Below, piece after piece: positions 1 to 8,552 of a DNA stretch of 49,564 nt. The notes beneath the pieces are model-generated. The model saw only the letters and a list, made by a program, of their open reading frames with translations. It ran no database searches and was not told the origin of the DNA. How positions within the stretch are numbered: the stretch's first letter is position 1; each line of letters begins with the position of its first letter. Origin of the DNA: Clostridiales bacterium (lineage in GTDB: Bacteria > Bacillota > Clostridia > Christensenellales > Aristaeellaceae); the NCBI GenBank assembly GCA_015056175.1, contig SVGT01000011.1, positions 1 to 49,564 of the forward strand. Reading direction: 5' to 3'. A program made the translations under genes and the position numbers.

Positions 1-1839
1 GGCGGATGATAACACCACCGTATCGGTGATGCTGTCGCACACCTTGGCAACAAGTGCGCCTACTGTCCGCACAAGGGGTAGAATGCCCTTCTCCATCAGC
101 GCGTCCACAACGCCTGTCACAGCGCCCAAAGTACGCATCACAAGGCGGTACGCGGGGCGATAGAGCATGTTTTCCAGGTCGATCTTCTCCGGCCAGCGGT
201 CGCAATAGCTGCGTGCGCCCTTTTTGCCCGTCATCAGCACCGGGCGGACGATGAATACATACACGCCGATACCGATCAGGATGCTCTTCAGTGCGCCGGA
301 AAGATTTTCATGGGAGAAGTAGGGTACCAGCTTTTCTTCCGCATGCATGAAGGGCAGCGCGTTTGCGGCAATGGGCGTCATGAACAGATCGGGCAGCACG
401 CCAAAGAGCAAAATCAGCGCGGCGGGGATCACAAGCGCGGGAACGCCCATGGGAGAGAGGTACTTTTTCATGCCGTCAAACTTTGCCTGGTTTTCGGGAT
501 GCTTTTCCACAAACAGGCAGATGAACAGCTTGGTCATGTACGCCAGCGTCAGACCGCCGGTGATCACAAATACCGTTTCAACAAGGGAAGAAATAGCGGG
601 GAACACATGCTCGTGGACGCATTCCAGCAGCCCTTCGTGGAGCAGGCTCTTGCTGATGTAGCCGCTCAGGCCGGGGATACCGGCGATGCCGAGGTACGCA
701 ATCAGGAAGGCGACCATCAGCAGCGGCTTTTTGCGGCCAAAGCCGCGGATATCGTTCAGGTTCAGCTTGTGCAGGTTCATGTGCACCACGCCTGCGGAGA
801 AGAACAGCACCATTTTGAACAGGCTGTGGTTGAGCATGTGCAGAACCGTGCCCTGCGCAGCCAGCGCGCTGTGGTGGCCCAGCATGCACTGGCTGCCCAC
901 GCCCACCAGGATAAAGCCGATCTGGCTCATGGAGGAGCAGGCCAGCGTGCGCTTGAGATCCACGGAGAACAGGCCCAGCAGCGCGCCCAGGAACATGGTC
1001 ACGCAGCCGATGAGCAAAATCACCACGCCCCAGTACATATCGTACCGGAACAGGTTGCAGCTGATCGCCAGCGCGCCGAAGACGCCCGTCTTGGTCAGCA
1101 CGCCGGACAGCAGGGCGCTGGCGGGGGCGGGAGCCACGGGATGGGCCTTGGGCAGCCAGATGTGCACGGGGAAGGCGCCCGCCTTGCCCAGGAAGCCAAA
1201 CAGCGCAAGGCCGCCGGCCAGGTACAGGGCGGCTTTGTTTTGGGCATGTTCGGCTGCATGGTGCAGCGCTTCAAACTGCAGCGTGCCAAACTGGCGGTAG
1301 AGCAGAAAGAGGCCCATCAGCGTCACCATACCGCCGATCACCGCAACGGCCAGGTACGTCTGCGCCGCGCGGAGGGAGGGCTTCTGCTCGTCATGCGCCA
1401 CCCAGGCATAGCTGGTAAAGGACATGATCTCAAAGAAAATGAAGGTGGTGTACAGATCGTCGGAGAGGAACACGCCCAGCGTTGCGCCCAGCGTCATCAG
1501 GGTAAAGAACTGGTAGCGGGTGCGGTTTTGATAGTGGGCAAAATACTGGGGGGAGAGCAGGCCGCTTCCCATCCACATCAGCGCAGCCACGGCGATGTAG
1601 AGCGCCCGGAAGCCGTCGGCACGGAGGTTCAGGCCCATACCGCAGATATAGGGGATGGAATGCACGTATTCCCTGCCCATGAGGGAAGCGCCAAACACCG
1701 AAGCCGTGAGGATGAACTCCACAGCGCATACGGCGATGACGAAATAATCCCGTGCCTTATGCCCCTTTTTGCCAAGCACGCATGCACAGACCGACGAAAG
1801 CATGGGCAGAAACACGATGACAGGTAACATCAATTGCAT
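1..1839 (-). CDS. NuoL/MrpA-type proton-conducting antiporter subunit (partial, 3' end outside window)
   Basis: Polytopic membrane protein of the complex I antiporter-like family (NuoL/M/N, MrpA/D); 613 codons are visible and the frame is still open at position 1. The start is the ATG at 1839, eight bases after an AGGAGG site. The conserved glutamate lies in FFEIMSF, and the family signature GKAGAFPVHIWLP followed by HPVAPAPASALLSGVLTKTG is intact. The C-terminal part (DRWPEKIDLENMLYRP) resembles the tail of NuoL-like subunits. Such subunits move H+ or Na+ across the membrane as part of a larger complex. It is the tenth gene from the operon's start and the fourth large antiporter-like subunit in a row. 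Family is certain; ion and partner complex are inferred. Confidence 0.9.
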   Translation of the reverse strand, partial: MQLMLPVIVFLPMLSSVCACVLGKKGHKARDYFVIAVCAVEFILTASVFGASLMGREYVHSIPYICGMGLNLRADGFRALYIAVAALMWMGSGLLSPQYFAHYQNRTRYQFFTLMTLGATLGVFLSDDLYTTFIFFEIMSFTSYAWVAHDEQKPSLRAAQTYLAVAVIGGMVTLMGLFLLYRQFGTLQFEALHHAAEHAQNKAALYLAGGLALFGFLGKAGAFPVHIWLPKAHPVAPAPASALLSGVLTKTGVFGALAISCNLFRYDMYWGVVILLIGCVTMFLGALLGLFSVDLKRTLACSSMSQIGFILVGVGSQCMLGHHSALAAQGTVLHMLNHSLFKMVLFFSAGVVHMNLHKLNLNDIRGFGRKKPLLMVAFLIAYLGIAGIPGLSGYISKSLLHEGLLECVHEHVFPAISSLVETVFVITGGLTLAYMTKLFICLFVEKHPENQAKFDGMKKYLSPMGVPALVIPAALILLFGVLPDLFMTPIAANALPFMHAEEKLVPYFSHENLSGALKSILIGIGVYVFIVRPVLMTGKKGARSYCDRWPEKIDLENMLYRPAYRLVMRTLGAVTGVVDALMEKGILPLVRTVGALVAKVCDSITDTVVLSSA

Positions 1840-1852
1840 TGCGTTTCCTCCT

Positions 1853-3301
1853 TTACAGCTGTGCTGCGGTCATGATGAATCGGATCAGGGGCTGGGATGC
1901 GAAGGACAGAATCACGATCAGCGCCGCCCATACAAAGAAGGGGATCAGCATGCGCTTGCCGGGATCGCAGTTGCCGCCCTCATCGCCGGAATTGGCGTGA
2001 GCAAAGCAGGCGTGGAAGGAGGGCACCAGCAGGTACACCGCCGTCAGCACGGCGGAAATGAGCAGCGCCGCGATGGAAAGATACCCCGCCGTGCCGCCCA
2101 GTTGCCAGGCGCTTTCAAACAGCATCCACTTGCTGGTAAAGCCGATGAAGGGGGGAATGCCCGTCAGCGCCAGGGAGCCCAGCACCAGGCAAAATACTGT
2201 CAGCGGCATGCGGTGGGAAAGCTGGCGGATGTCCTGCACATAGTGCTTGCCGTAGTGCACCATCACGCCGCCCACGCAGGTAAAGAGCAGGATCTTGATC
2301 AGCGCATGGAACACCATGTGGGTCATGCCGGCCACAAGGCCTTCCCTTGTCATCAGCAGCACGCCCAGCAGGATGTAGGACAGGTTGCTGACGGTGGAAT
2401 AGGCAAGGCGTCGCTTCAAATGCTCCTCGCGCACCGCCATGCAGGAGCCGTACACGATGGTGACAAGCGCCAGCGCCAGCGGCACATACTGGGCAAAGGT
2501 GCCGGCAAGGCAAGCGGTGCCAAAGGAGAAGAAGGTGACGCGCATCACGGCAAATACGCCCGCCTTGACCACGGCCACGGCGTGGAGCAGGGCGGTGACG
2601 GGCGTGGGCGCTACGGATGCGCTGGGCAGCCACCCGTGGAAGGGGAAGACGGCTGCCTTGACGCCAAAGCCCAGGAAGCAAAGCAGATAGCCGACACGCA
2701 CCCAGATGACGTCCGTTGCGGCCAGGTTTTCCAGCACGCCGCCCATTTGGAAGGCCATGCCGTCCCCAAAGTGCCACAGCAGCGCGATGCCCGCAAAGGC
2801 CATCGCCGCGCCTGCCATGGAGTAGTACAGGTACTTGAGACCTGCGGCCACGCTGCGCTGGCTGGTGCCGTGCATGACAAGGGGCAGCGTGCACAGCGTG
2901 AGGAACTCGTAGAACAGGTACAGAGTAATCAGATCGCCCGCCATGGCGATGCCAAGCGTCACGCCGAAGCTTACCGTGTACCAGGCAAAGAAGGTCTTTT
3001 CGCCGCCCTCATGCTCCATGTACTCAAAGGCGTACAGCACGGCAAAGGGCCACAGAAGCGCGACCAGCGCGGCAAATACCTTGCCCATGCCGTCCAGACG
3101 CAGCGTCAGCGGCATGTTTTCCATCAGCAGCAGGAAGGTTTGCGTTTTGTCCCCTGCAAAGAGGAGGCAAAAGAGCACGCACAGCGACGTCAGGCACGTG
3201 GCTGCAAGCGTGTAAATGTGGATCGTGCGCTTTCCCTTCAGCGGAAGCAGCAGCAATCCCGCGCCCAGCAAAATGGGCACAAGTACGGTGATCAGCAGCA
3301 T
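1853..3301 (-). CDS. NuoM/MrpD-type proton-conducting transporter subunit
   Basis: A 482-residue polytopic membrane protein of the proton-conducting transporter family (PF00361 type). Visible signatures are YEFLTLCTLP (conserved acidic residue in the ion path) and GFGVKAAVFPFHGWLP followed by APTPVTALLHAVAVVKAG (conserved lysines and the broken-helix region). The start ATG is preceded by AAGGAGG. It ends 13 bases before the next antiporter-like gene and is transcribed with it. It is one of four paralogous large subunits in this operon, whereas canonical Mrp has only two (A and D). It probably contributes one ion channel to a membrane arm; individual specificity cannot be told from sequence alone. 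Confidence 0.9.
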   Translation of the reverse strand: MLLITVLVPILLGAGLLLLPLKGKRTIHIYTLAATCLTSLCVLFCLLFAGDKTQTFLLLMENMPLTLRLDGMGKVFAALVALLWPFAVLYAFEYMEHEGGEKTFFAWYTVSFGVTLGIAMAGDLITLYLFYEFLTLCTLPLVMHGTSQRSVAAGLKYLYYSMAGAAMAFAGIALLWHFGDGMAFQMGGVLENLAATDVIWVRVGYLLCFLGFGVKAAVFPFHGWLPSASVAPTPVTALLHAVAVVKAGVFAVMRVTFFSFGTACLAGTFAQYVPLALALVTIVYGSCMAVREEHLKRRLAYSTVSNLSYILLGVLLMTREGLVAGMTHMVFHALIKILLFTCVGGVMVHYGKHYVQDIRQLSHRMPLTVFCLVLGSLALTGIPPFIGFTSKWMLFESAWQLGGTAGYLSIAALLISAVLTAVYLLVPSFHACFAHANSGDEGGNCDPGKRMLIPFFVWAALIVILSFASQPLIRFIMTAAQL

Positions 3302-3313
3302 ATGCGCGCCTCC

Positions 3314-4774
3314 TTACATCAGGGGGGAGATGATGGAGGTCACGGCGTCCATCAGAGCGTTGGGGAACATGCCCAGCAGCACCACCAGCGCGCTGCAAAG
3401 CAGCATGGGGATGAGCATCGTTTTGCCGCATTCCTTCTTTTCAAGGGCAGCACAGTCCGCGCCGGGGAAGAAGCCGCGGATGGTGACGGGCAGGAGATAC
3501 GCCGCAGTCAAAAGCGCGGAGATGAGCAGCACCACGGGGCCAAGCCATGTGATCACGCCCGTGCCGGAGGCAAGCGCACCCTGCGCCAAATACCACTTGC
3601 TCACAAAGCCGCCGGTGGGCGGGATGCCGATGAGGCCTAGGGAAGCAACGGTAAAGCACCAGACGGTGACGGGCATCTGCTTTCCGACGCCCTGCAATTG
3701 GCTTACGTGGGTCTTGCCCGTTTCATGGATGATGGCGCCGGCAGCCAGGAACAGCGTGGTCTTGATCAGAGAATGGAACACCACGTGCAGGAATGCGCCT
3801 TCAAGCGCCGTGGGGGTCAGCAGGAAAACGCCCAGCAGCACATAGCTTACCTGGGACACGGTGGAATAGGCCAGGCGCTTTTTGAGCAGGTCCGTTTTCC
3901 AGGCCATCATGGAGCCCATGAACACGGTGAGCATGGCAAGGGCAAGCAGCGTGTAATGCACAAAGGTGCCGCGCAGCACGTCCGCGCCCACCACGTAATA
4001 GATCACGCGCAGGATGCACAATACGCCCGCCTTGGTGATCACGCCGGACAGCGCGGCGCTGGCCGGGGCGGGGGCGATGGGGTGAGCCGTGGGCAGCCAT
4101 GCGTGCAGGGGGAAGAGACCCGCCTTGGCGCCAAAGCCCACCACGGTGATCAGGATGATGATCAAAAGTGCGTTGAGGGACACGGACAGGTTTTCCATAT
4201 CCAGCATGCCGCCTGCGGTAAAGACGGGGGATACGCTGTTGGCGGTGAGGAAGAAGATGCCAAGCAGACCCATGGTGGCGCCTGCGATGGAGTACAAGAG
4301 GTACTTCACGCCCGCGGCAATGGCCTCGCGGCTCATTTCATGCAGCACCAGCGCCACGGAAAGCAGCGTCATGGCTTCAAAGAACAGGTACATGGTGACC
4401 AGCGTGCCCGCATAGGCCAGGGCGCACAGGGCGCCAAGCGTCAGGAGATAGAAGGCATAATAGCGGCGCTGGTTTTCGGCGTGCGCCATGTAGCCAAAGG
4501 CATAAATGCCGCTGACTGCCCACATGACAGAGAAAAACAGGGCAAAGAAATGGGCAAGCCCGTCGCCCTGCAGCAGTACGGGCAGCGTGGGGGTGATGGC
4601 AAAGAGCTGCACCGTCACATCGCCCCGGATGGCAGATGCGGCAGCCAGCACGCACTGCAACACCAGCACGCAGCCAACCGTCAGGTTGCGCTTTTTTTGA
4701 TCCTCTTTCAGTGCGGGCAGGTAAAGCAGCGCCGCGCCCAGCATGGGAAACAGGCAGGTAAGAAGCATCAGCAT
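3314..4774 (-). CDS. NuoM/MrpD-type proton-conducting transporter subunit
   Basis: A 486-residue polytopic membrane protein of the NuoM/MrpD family. It keeps FFEAMTLLSVALVLHE (acidic residue in the ion path) and GFGAKAGLFPLHAWLP with HPIAPAPASAALSGVITKAG, the most canonical antiporter signature of the four paralogues here. A GGAGG site lies just before the start. It sits 15 bases downstream of the preceding antiporter-like gene in the same operon. The role is ion translocation within a multi-subunit membrane complex. Whether it carries H+, Na+ or both is not determinable here. Confidence 0.9.
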   Translation of the reverse strand: MLMLLTCLFPMLGAALLYLPALKEDQKKRNLTVGCVLVLQCVLAAASAIRGDVTVQLFAITPTLPVLLQGDGLAHFFALFFSVMWAVSGIYAFGYMAHAENQRRYYAFYLLTLGALCALAYAGTLVTMYLFFEAMTLLSVALVLHEMSREAIAAGVKYLLYSIAGATMGLLGIFFLTANSVSPVFTAGGMLDMENLSVSLNALLIIILITVVGFGAKAGLFPLHAWLPTAHPIAPAPASAALSGVITKAGVLCILRVIYYVVGADVLRGTFVHYTLLALAMLTVFMGSMMAWKTDLLKKRLAYSTVSQVSYVLLGVFLLTPTALEGAFLHVVFHSLIKTTLFLAAGAIIHETGKTHVSQLQGVGKQMPVTVWCFTVASLGLIGIPPTGGFVSKWYLAQGALASGTGVITWLGPVVLLISALLTAAYLLPVTIRGFFPGADCAALEKKECGKTMLIPMLLCSALVVLLGMFPNALMDAVTSIISPLM

Positions 4775-4789
4775 TTGTGTATTCCTCCC

Positions 4790-6280
4790 TTAAGCAAACA
4801 TGTCAAGGCCCGTCCGGATGGCGTTGTACAGCGGCACGCTGAAGGTGCCAAGCAGCACGTTGAACGCAGCCATCGCCCACAGGGCAATGCCGGAAAGCGT
4901 ATCCGGCTTTTCGCAGGCAGGCACGGCATCCTTATTGGGACGGTAGATGGAAATGACAGTGTGCAGAAAGTAAACGGTGTTGAGGATGGTGGAGATACCA
5001 AGGCCCGCAAGCACGATGACCGCCTTCATGCCGCCGATGGAAAGGGCGGAGGAGGCCACGTACATTTTGCTCAGGAAGCCGCCCATCAGCGGCACGCCCA
5101 CCATGGAAAGGGCGCCCACGGTAAAGGCCACGCCTGCCGGAATATTGCGGTAACCCGAGCCGCGCAGCGGACGGAACTGCTTGATATCGCCGGATACGTC
5201 AATGAGCCCGGAGGAGGACAAAAACAGCATGGATTTGGCCGCTGCATGGACGATCATGTGGAAGATGGCGGCCGCCGTGCCTTCCTTGGTGCCAAGGCCC
5301 AGCGCCATGTAGATGTAGCCGATCTGCGCCACGGAGGAGAAGGCCACCATGCGGCGGATATCCCTTTCGCGGATGGCGCTGACTGAGCCTAAGATCATGC
5401 CCAGCGCGCCAAAGAGGAACAGGATGTTGGTAATGCCGCTCATACGCACCACCTCAAGCCCAAACACGCGGTAGTAGATCTTGATGAGCAGGAACAGATA
5501 GCTCTTGGAGATCAGGGAGGAGAGCATGGCGGCGGAGGCGGGAGTGGAATAGCCGTAGGCATCCGGAAGCCATTCGTGGAAGGGGAAAAGGGCGCTTTTG
5601 ATGCACAGGCTGACGGTAATGAGCACCACCACCACGGTAAGCGCCGTATTGTACTGGCCGCTCTCGTGCAGCGCCTGCACGCTTTCCCGGATGTTGGACA
5701 TGAGCAGATGGCCGGTCAGCCCGTAGAGGAAGGTGAGGGCCATCAGCAAGAGACCGGACGCCAGCAGGTTCATGATCATGTACTTGGTGGCGGCCACCAG
5801 GCAGTGGCCGTTTTGCCGGGACATGATCAGGGCGCAGGCGGCGATGGTGTTGATCTCAATGAACACGTAGGCGGTGAAGGAGTCGTTGGTGTACACCAGC
5901 GCCAGGAGGGAGGCCAGCATCAGATCCGCCATGATGAAGTACAGGTTCTGCTTGTGTTCGTTGATCTGCAGATCTACCTTGTGCAAGCCGCCCAGCAGAG
6001 AAAGCAGCATGATCAGCGCAAAGCAGCAGGCCATGACGCTTTCAAGCAAACCTGCGCGGATCTCGTTGCCCCAGGGGGCGGGGAAGTGACCCATCATGTA
6101 GGTGTAGCTTTCGCCGGTTCTGAAAATGAACACGGTGAGCATGGAGTTGAGGATGAGCACCGCAGTTGCCAGCGCCAATGTCACGCGCCGTGCGGCGTTG
6201 CGCTTGAGCACGGAGGATACGATGCCCGAAACCATGCTTAAAATGATGCTGAAAAAGGGTACGTTCTGGATGAATGCCAT
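4790..6280 (-). CDS. mrpD: MrpD/MbhH-type antiporter subunit
   Basis: A 496-residue polytopic membrane protein of the proton-conducting transporter family. Signatures are FIEINTIAACALIMS and CIKSALFPFHEWLPDAYG followed by STPASAAMLSSLISKSYLF; this WLPDAYG form is typical of MrpD/MbhH-like subunits rather than NuoM. Its ATG overlaps the TAA of mrpC by one base (TAATG), which suggests translational coupling. The position directly after the mrpC homologue matches the place of mrpD in Mrp operons and mbhH in archaeal membrane-bound hydrogenase operons. The family is sure; calling it the true mrpD among the four paralogues rests on position and motif. Confidence 0.88.
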   Translation of the reverse strand: MAFIQNVPFFSIILSMVSGIVSSVLKRNAARRVTLALATAVLILNSMLTVFIFRTGESYTYMMGHFPAPWGNEIRAGLLESVMACCFALIMLLSLLGGLHKVDLQINEHKQNLYFIMADLMLASLLALVYTNDSFTAYVFIEINTIAACALIMSRQNGHCLVAATKYMIMNLLASGLLLMALTFLYGLTGHLLMSNIRESVQALHESGQYNTALTVVVVLITVSLCIKSALFPFHEWLPDAYGYSTPASAAMLSSLISKSYLFLLIKIYYRVFGLEVVRMSGITNILFLFGALGMILGSVSAIRERDIRRMVAFSSVAQIGYIYMALGLGTKEGTAAAIFHMIVHAAAKSMLFLSSSGLIDVSGDIKQFRPLRGSGYRNIPAGVAFTVGALSMVGVPLMGGFLSKMYVASSALSIGGMKAVIVLAGLGISTILNTVYFLHTVISIYRPNKDAVPACEKPDTLSGIALWAMAAFNVLLGTFSVPLYNAIRTGLDMFA

Positions 6281-6654
6281 TACTCCTGTTCCCCCTTTGC
6301 AAGCGCGGTGATGCGGTCGATATCCAGCGTGCCGTAGCGGCGGTAGAGGCGGATGGTAAGGGCGAGCATCAGCGCGGTGACGGATACGCTGACCACGATG
6401 CCGGTGAGCACCAGGCCGCTGGGCACAGGGTTGATGTAGACTTCCATATCGGTCACGTTATTCACCACAATGGGTGCTACGCGCCCCTCGATATAGCCCA
6501 TGGAGGCCAGAAACAGGTATACGGCGGTATCCATGATGTTGAGGCCTATGATCTTCTTGATCAGGTTGCGGTTGAGCAGCAGCGTGGTAAAGCCGATGCC
6601 AAAGAGGATCACGGACACGGTTTCATACAGATGCTCGGTAAACAGAAGCGCCAT
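6280..6654 (-). CDS. mrpC: MrpC/NuoK-type subunit
   Basis: A small 124-residue protein with three membrane helices, of the NuoK/MnhC family. The reading frame is open further upstream, but the start is set at the ATG at 6654 (MALLFTEHLYE), which follows AAAGGAGG and gives the usual family length. Upstream codons give Pro/Ser-rich non-family sequence. Core features are GFTTLLLNRNLIKKIIGLN and PVPSGLVLTGIVVSVSVTAL, with an acidic residue in the helix SMGYIEG. It separates the MbhE-MrpB fusion (one-base gap) from the mrpD-like gene. In Mrp and complex I this subunit completes the proton path next to the large antiporter subunits. Confidence 0.92.
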   Translation of the reverse strand: MALLFTEHLYETVSVILFGIGFTTLLLNRNLIKKIIGLNIMDTAVYLFLASMGYIEGRVAPIVVNNVTDMEVYINPVPSGLVLTGIVVSVSVTALMLALTIRLYRRYGTLDIDRITALAKGEQE

Positions 6655-6655
6655 A

Positions 6656-7666
6656 TCACATACCTCCTTTCCGGAACAGGGCGTAGAATGCGTACATGGT
6701 GCAGGCAACCACCATGCCCACGGCAATGTTGAGGGGCAGGATGAGACCTGCGGAAAGAATGTTGCCGGGGGTGCCGGTGGAAATGATGCTGTGCAGGTGG
6801 TTGGCGCCGGTGTAGAAGGAATAGGTCTTGGCCAGCGCATAGAACATGAGCGCCGAGAAGGTGACGGCGGTAAAGAGGCGGAAGTTTATGAATGCTTCGG
6901 TCTTTTTGAAGCCGAATGCGTTCAGATACAGGATGAGCCCTGCGCCGATGATGGCGCCGCCGGAAAAGCCGCCGCCGGGGGAGAGGTGGCCGTTGAGAAT
7001 AATGTAGATGCCAAAGAGCAGAATGATGGGCGTGAGCACGGCGGCGCTGCGCTGGAGGATCACGTCGTTCTTGGGCTCGTAATGGCGGTCGTCCGCTTCG
7101 GCGGCGATCAGTTCTTCCGTGGGACGGCCGTTCTGGTCCCGGTCGATGCGCAGCAGCATCAAAACGCCGCAGGCAGCGATAAAGAGCACGGTGCTTTCGC
7201 CCAGGGTGTCAAAGGCGCGGTAATCCAAGATCATGCCGGCCACGATGTTGACGGCGCCCGTTTCCTCCATGCCCTTTTCGATGTAGCGCTGAGAAACTTC
7301 GTTGTTGACGGGGGCCAGGGCGTCGCCAAGGGGCGGCATATCCAGCACCGTCAGCATCAGGCACACGATGATGGCGCTGCACAAAAGGACGGCCAGGATG
7401 CGGTAGAGGGAGTTGATGTACACGGCGCCGCGGCTGCGGGACCAGCGGTGGATGCGGCTGTAGAGCATCTGCTCGTCCCGGACAGCGTTTTCATGGCGGC
7501 GGCGCAGGAGCATTTCCCGCGCTTCGTAGGCAGCCTTTTCCCGCATCTGGGCCTTTTCGTCGCTGCCCCTTTCCAAATCCTTTTCCATGGCGTCATCCAG
7601 CACGGAGGCGCTTTCCAGAAAGGCGGCAAACTTGCTTTTCAGCAGGGAGGCGTCATTCCTTTCCAT
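6656..7666 (-). CDS. mrpB: MbhE-MrpB fusion subunit
   Basis: A 336-residue protein joining two modules normally seen as separate subunits. Residues 1 to about 75 are charged and cytoplasmic. About 80-170 is an MbhE-like module (equivalent to the MrpA C-terminus), seen in TGAVNIVAGMILDYRAFDTLGE. About 190-330 is an MnhB domain, seen in GHLSPGGGFSGGAIIGAGL. The start at 7666 (MERNDASLL) follows AAGGAGG; an in-frame upstream ATG has no such site. The start lies inside the DUF4040 gene (14-base overlap). The order DUF4040, MbhE, MrpB, MrpC matches the membrane module of MBH-type hydrogenases. Domain calls are by motif recognition; the acidic, Arg-rich N-terminal extension has no recognised fold. 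Confidence 0.87.
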   Translation of the reverse strand: MERNDASLLKSKFAAFLESASVLDDAMEKDLERGSDEKAQMREKAAYEAREMLLRRRHENAVRDEQMLYSRIHRWSRSRGAVYINSLYRILAVLLCSAIIVCLMLTVLDMPPLGDALAPVNNEVSQRYIEKGMEETGAVNIVAGMILDYRAFDTLGESTVLFIAACGVLMLLRIDRDQNGRPTEELIAAEADDRHYEPKNDVILQRSAAVLTPIILLFGIYIILNGHLSPGGGFSGGAIIGAGLILYLNAFGFKKTEAFINFRLFTAVTFSALMFYALAKTYSFYTGANHLHSIISTGTPGNILSAGLILPLNIAVGMVVACTMYAFYALFRKGGM

Positions 7667-7919
7667 GCTTTTCCTCCTTCTGCTTTTCAATGGCGTGCAG
7701 CTTTTTGAGCGTGATAAAGAAGAGGATGCTGGTAACGCCTGCGCCTACGGCGGCCTCGGTAATGGCAAGGTCCGGGCTTTCCAGCAGCATCCAGACGACG
7801 CTCATCACCAGGCTGTAGCCCATCAGCACCACGGTTGCGGTGAGCAGGTTCTTAATGAGGCTGACGGATACGGCGCATACGATGAGGAAGCCCAGCAGGA
7901 TATAGGTAAACACCGTCAT
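7653..7919 (-). CDS. MbhD-like DUF4040 subunit
   Basis: An 88-residue membrane protein with about three helices, of the DUF4040/MbhD family (corresponding to part of the MrpA C-terminal extension). The signature ESPDLAITEAAVGAGVTSILFF, here split over a helix turn, is typical and carries two conserved acidic residues. The ATG overlaps the mrpG stop codon (ATGA). In canonical Mrp this sequence is fused inside MrpA; here, as in MBH operons, it is a separate gene. The C-terminus is charged (KKLHAIEKQKEEKHGKE). Confidence 0.88.
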   Translation of the reverse strand: MTVFTYILLGFLIVCAVSVSLIKNLLTATVVLMGYSLVMSVVWMLLESPDLAITEAAVGAGVTSILFFITLKKLHAIEKQKEEKHGKE

Positions 7920-8239
7920 TTCACCCGTACCTCCATTTCATCCTCAATATGATCGTTCAGCGTCACTTCCAGCCTGGCGATCAGGTGGCTGGAAACGGGG
8001 CTGGCGATCCACAAAAATACGATGATCAGAATAAACTTGATCGCCGTGATCAGGTCCGGCGCGCTGACGGCAAGGCCGCCAAGCGCCAGCAGCAGCCCCA
8101 GGGTATCGCCCATGGCGGCGGCATGCATGCGGTTGAGCACAAACTTGAAGCGGTAGGCGCCTAGCATGGCCATGATCAAAACAAACAGCGCGCCGATGAG
8201 CAAAACGGCGGTAACGCCAAAGCGGATCCACTCAAGCAT
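7916..8239 (-). CDS. mrpG: Mrp antiporter subunit G
   Basis: A 107-residue three-helix membrane protein of the MnhG/PhaG family. Visible signatures are FKFVLNRMHAAAMGDTLGLLL and ASPVSSHLIAR, both typical of MrpG. The start ATG follows GGAGGAGG and overlaps the end of mrpF by 8 bases; its stop overlaps the DUF4040 start. It is a structural subunit of the multi-component cation/proton antiporter. The C-terminus is acidic (DHIEDEMEV). Confidence 0.93.
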   Translation of the reverse strand: MLEWIRFGVTAVLLIGALFVLIMAMLGAYRFKFVLNRMHAAAMGDTLGLLLALGGLAVSAPDLITAIKFILIIVFLWIASPVSSHLIARLEVTLNDHIEDEMEVRVK

Positions 8240-8552
8240 GCTTTTCGCCCTCCTCCTGTGCCTGTTTTTCTTTATTCTCGTTGTGTACGCCCATGAACAC
8301 CTTGCACAGAACCACCACGGACAAAAAGGAGATCATGGCGTAGATGAGGCCCACGTCTGCCAGATACCCTTCGTGGAGCATCAGCGCAAGGATGCCGATC
8401 ATCACGATCACGATGGTGGACATCATGTTGACGGCCACGATGCGGTCGGTGGTCAGCGGCCCAAGAATGGCGCGGATCAGGCCCAGCAACGCCAGCACGC
8501 CCAGGACGCACAGCGCTGCGGTAAACAGGATCTGGTAAGCGGTATCAACCAC
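8232..8552 (-). CDS. mrpF: Mrp antiporter subunit F
   Basis: A 106-residue, three-helix protein of the MnhF/PhaF family, with ILGPLTTDRIVAVNMMSTIVI and the following acidic/Gly region typical of MrpF. An upstream in-frame ATG at 8606 would add a non-family Arg/Leu segment. I chose the GTG at 8550-8552 because GGAGG lies nine bases before it and the product then begins at the first helix (VDTAYQILF). It overlaps mrpE by 8 bases and mrpG by 8 bases. MrpF is linked in other bacteria to cholate and Na+ efflux; its role here is as a subunit of the complex. Confidence 0.9.
   Translation of the reverse strand: MVDTAYQILFTAALCVLGVLALLGLIRAILGPLTTDRIVAVNMMSTIVIVMIGILALMLHEGYLADVGLIYAMISFLSVVVLCKVFMGVHNENKEKQAQEEGEKHA

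Noticed and set aside
310-3640. Long open frames on the plus strand opposite the antiporter genes (up to about 620 codons)
   Set aside because: They are antisense to clearly conserved membrane proteins, are rich in His, Gln and Ala, and lack ribosome binding sites. They arise from GC-rich codon use.
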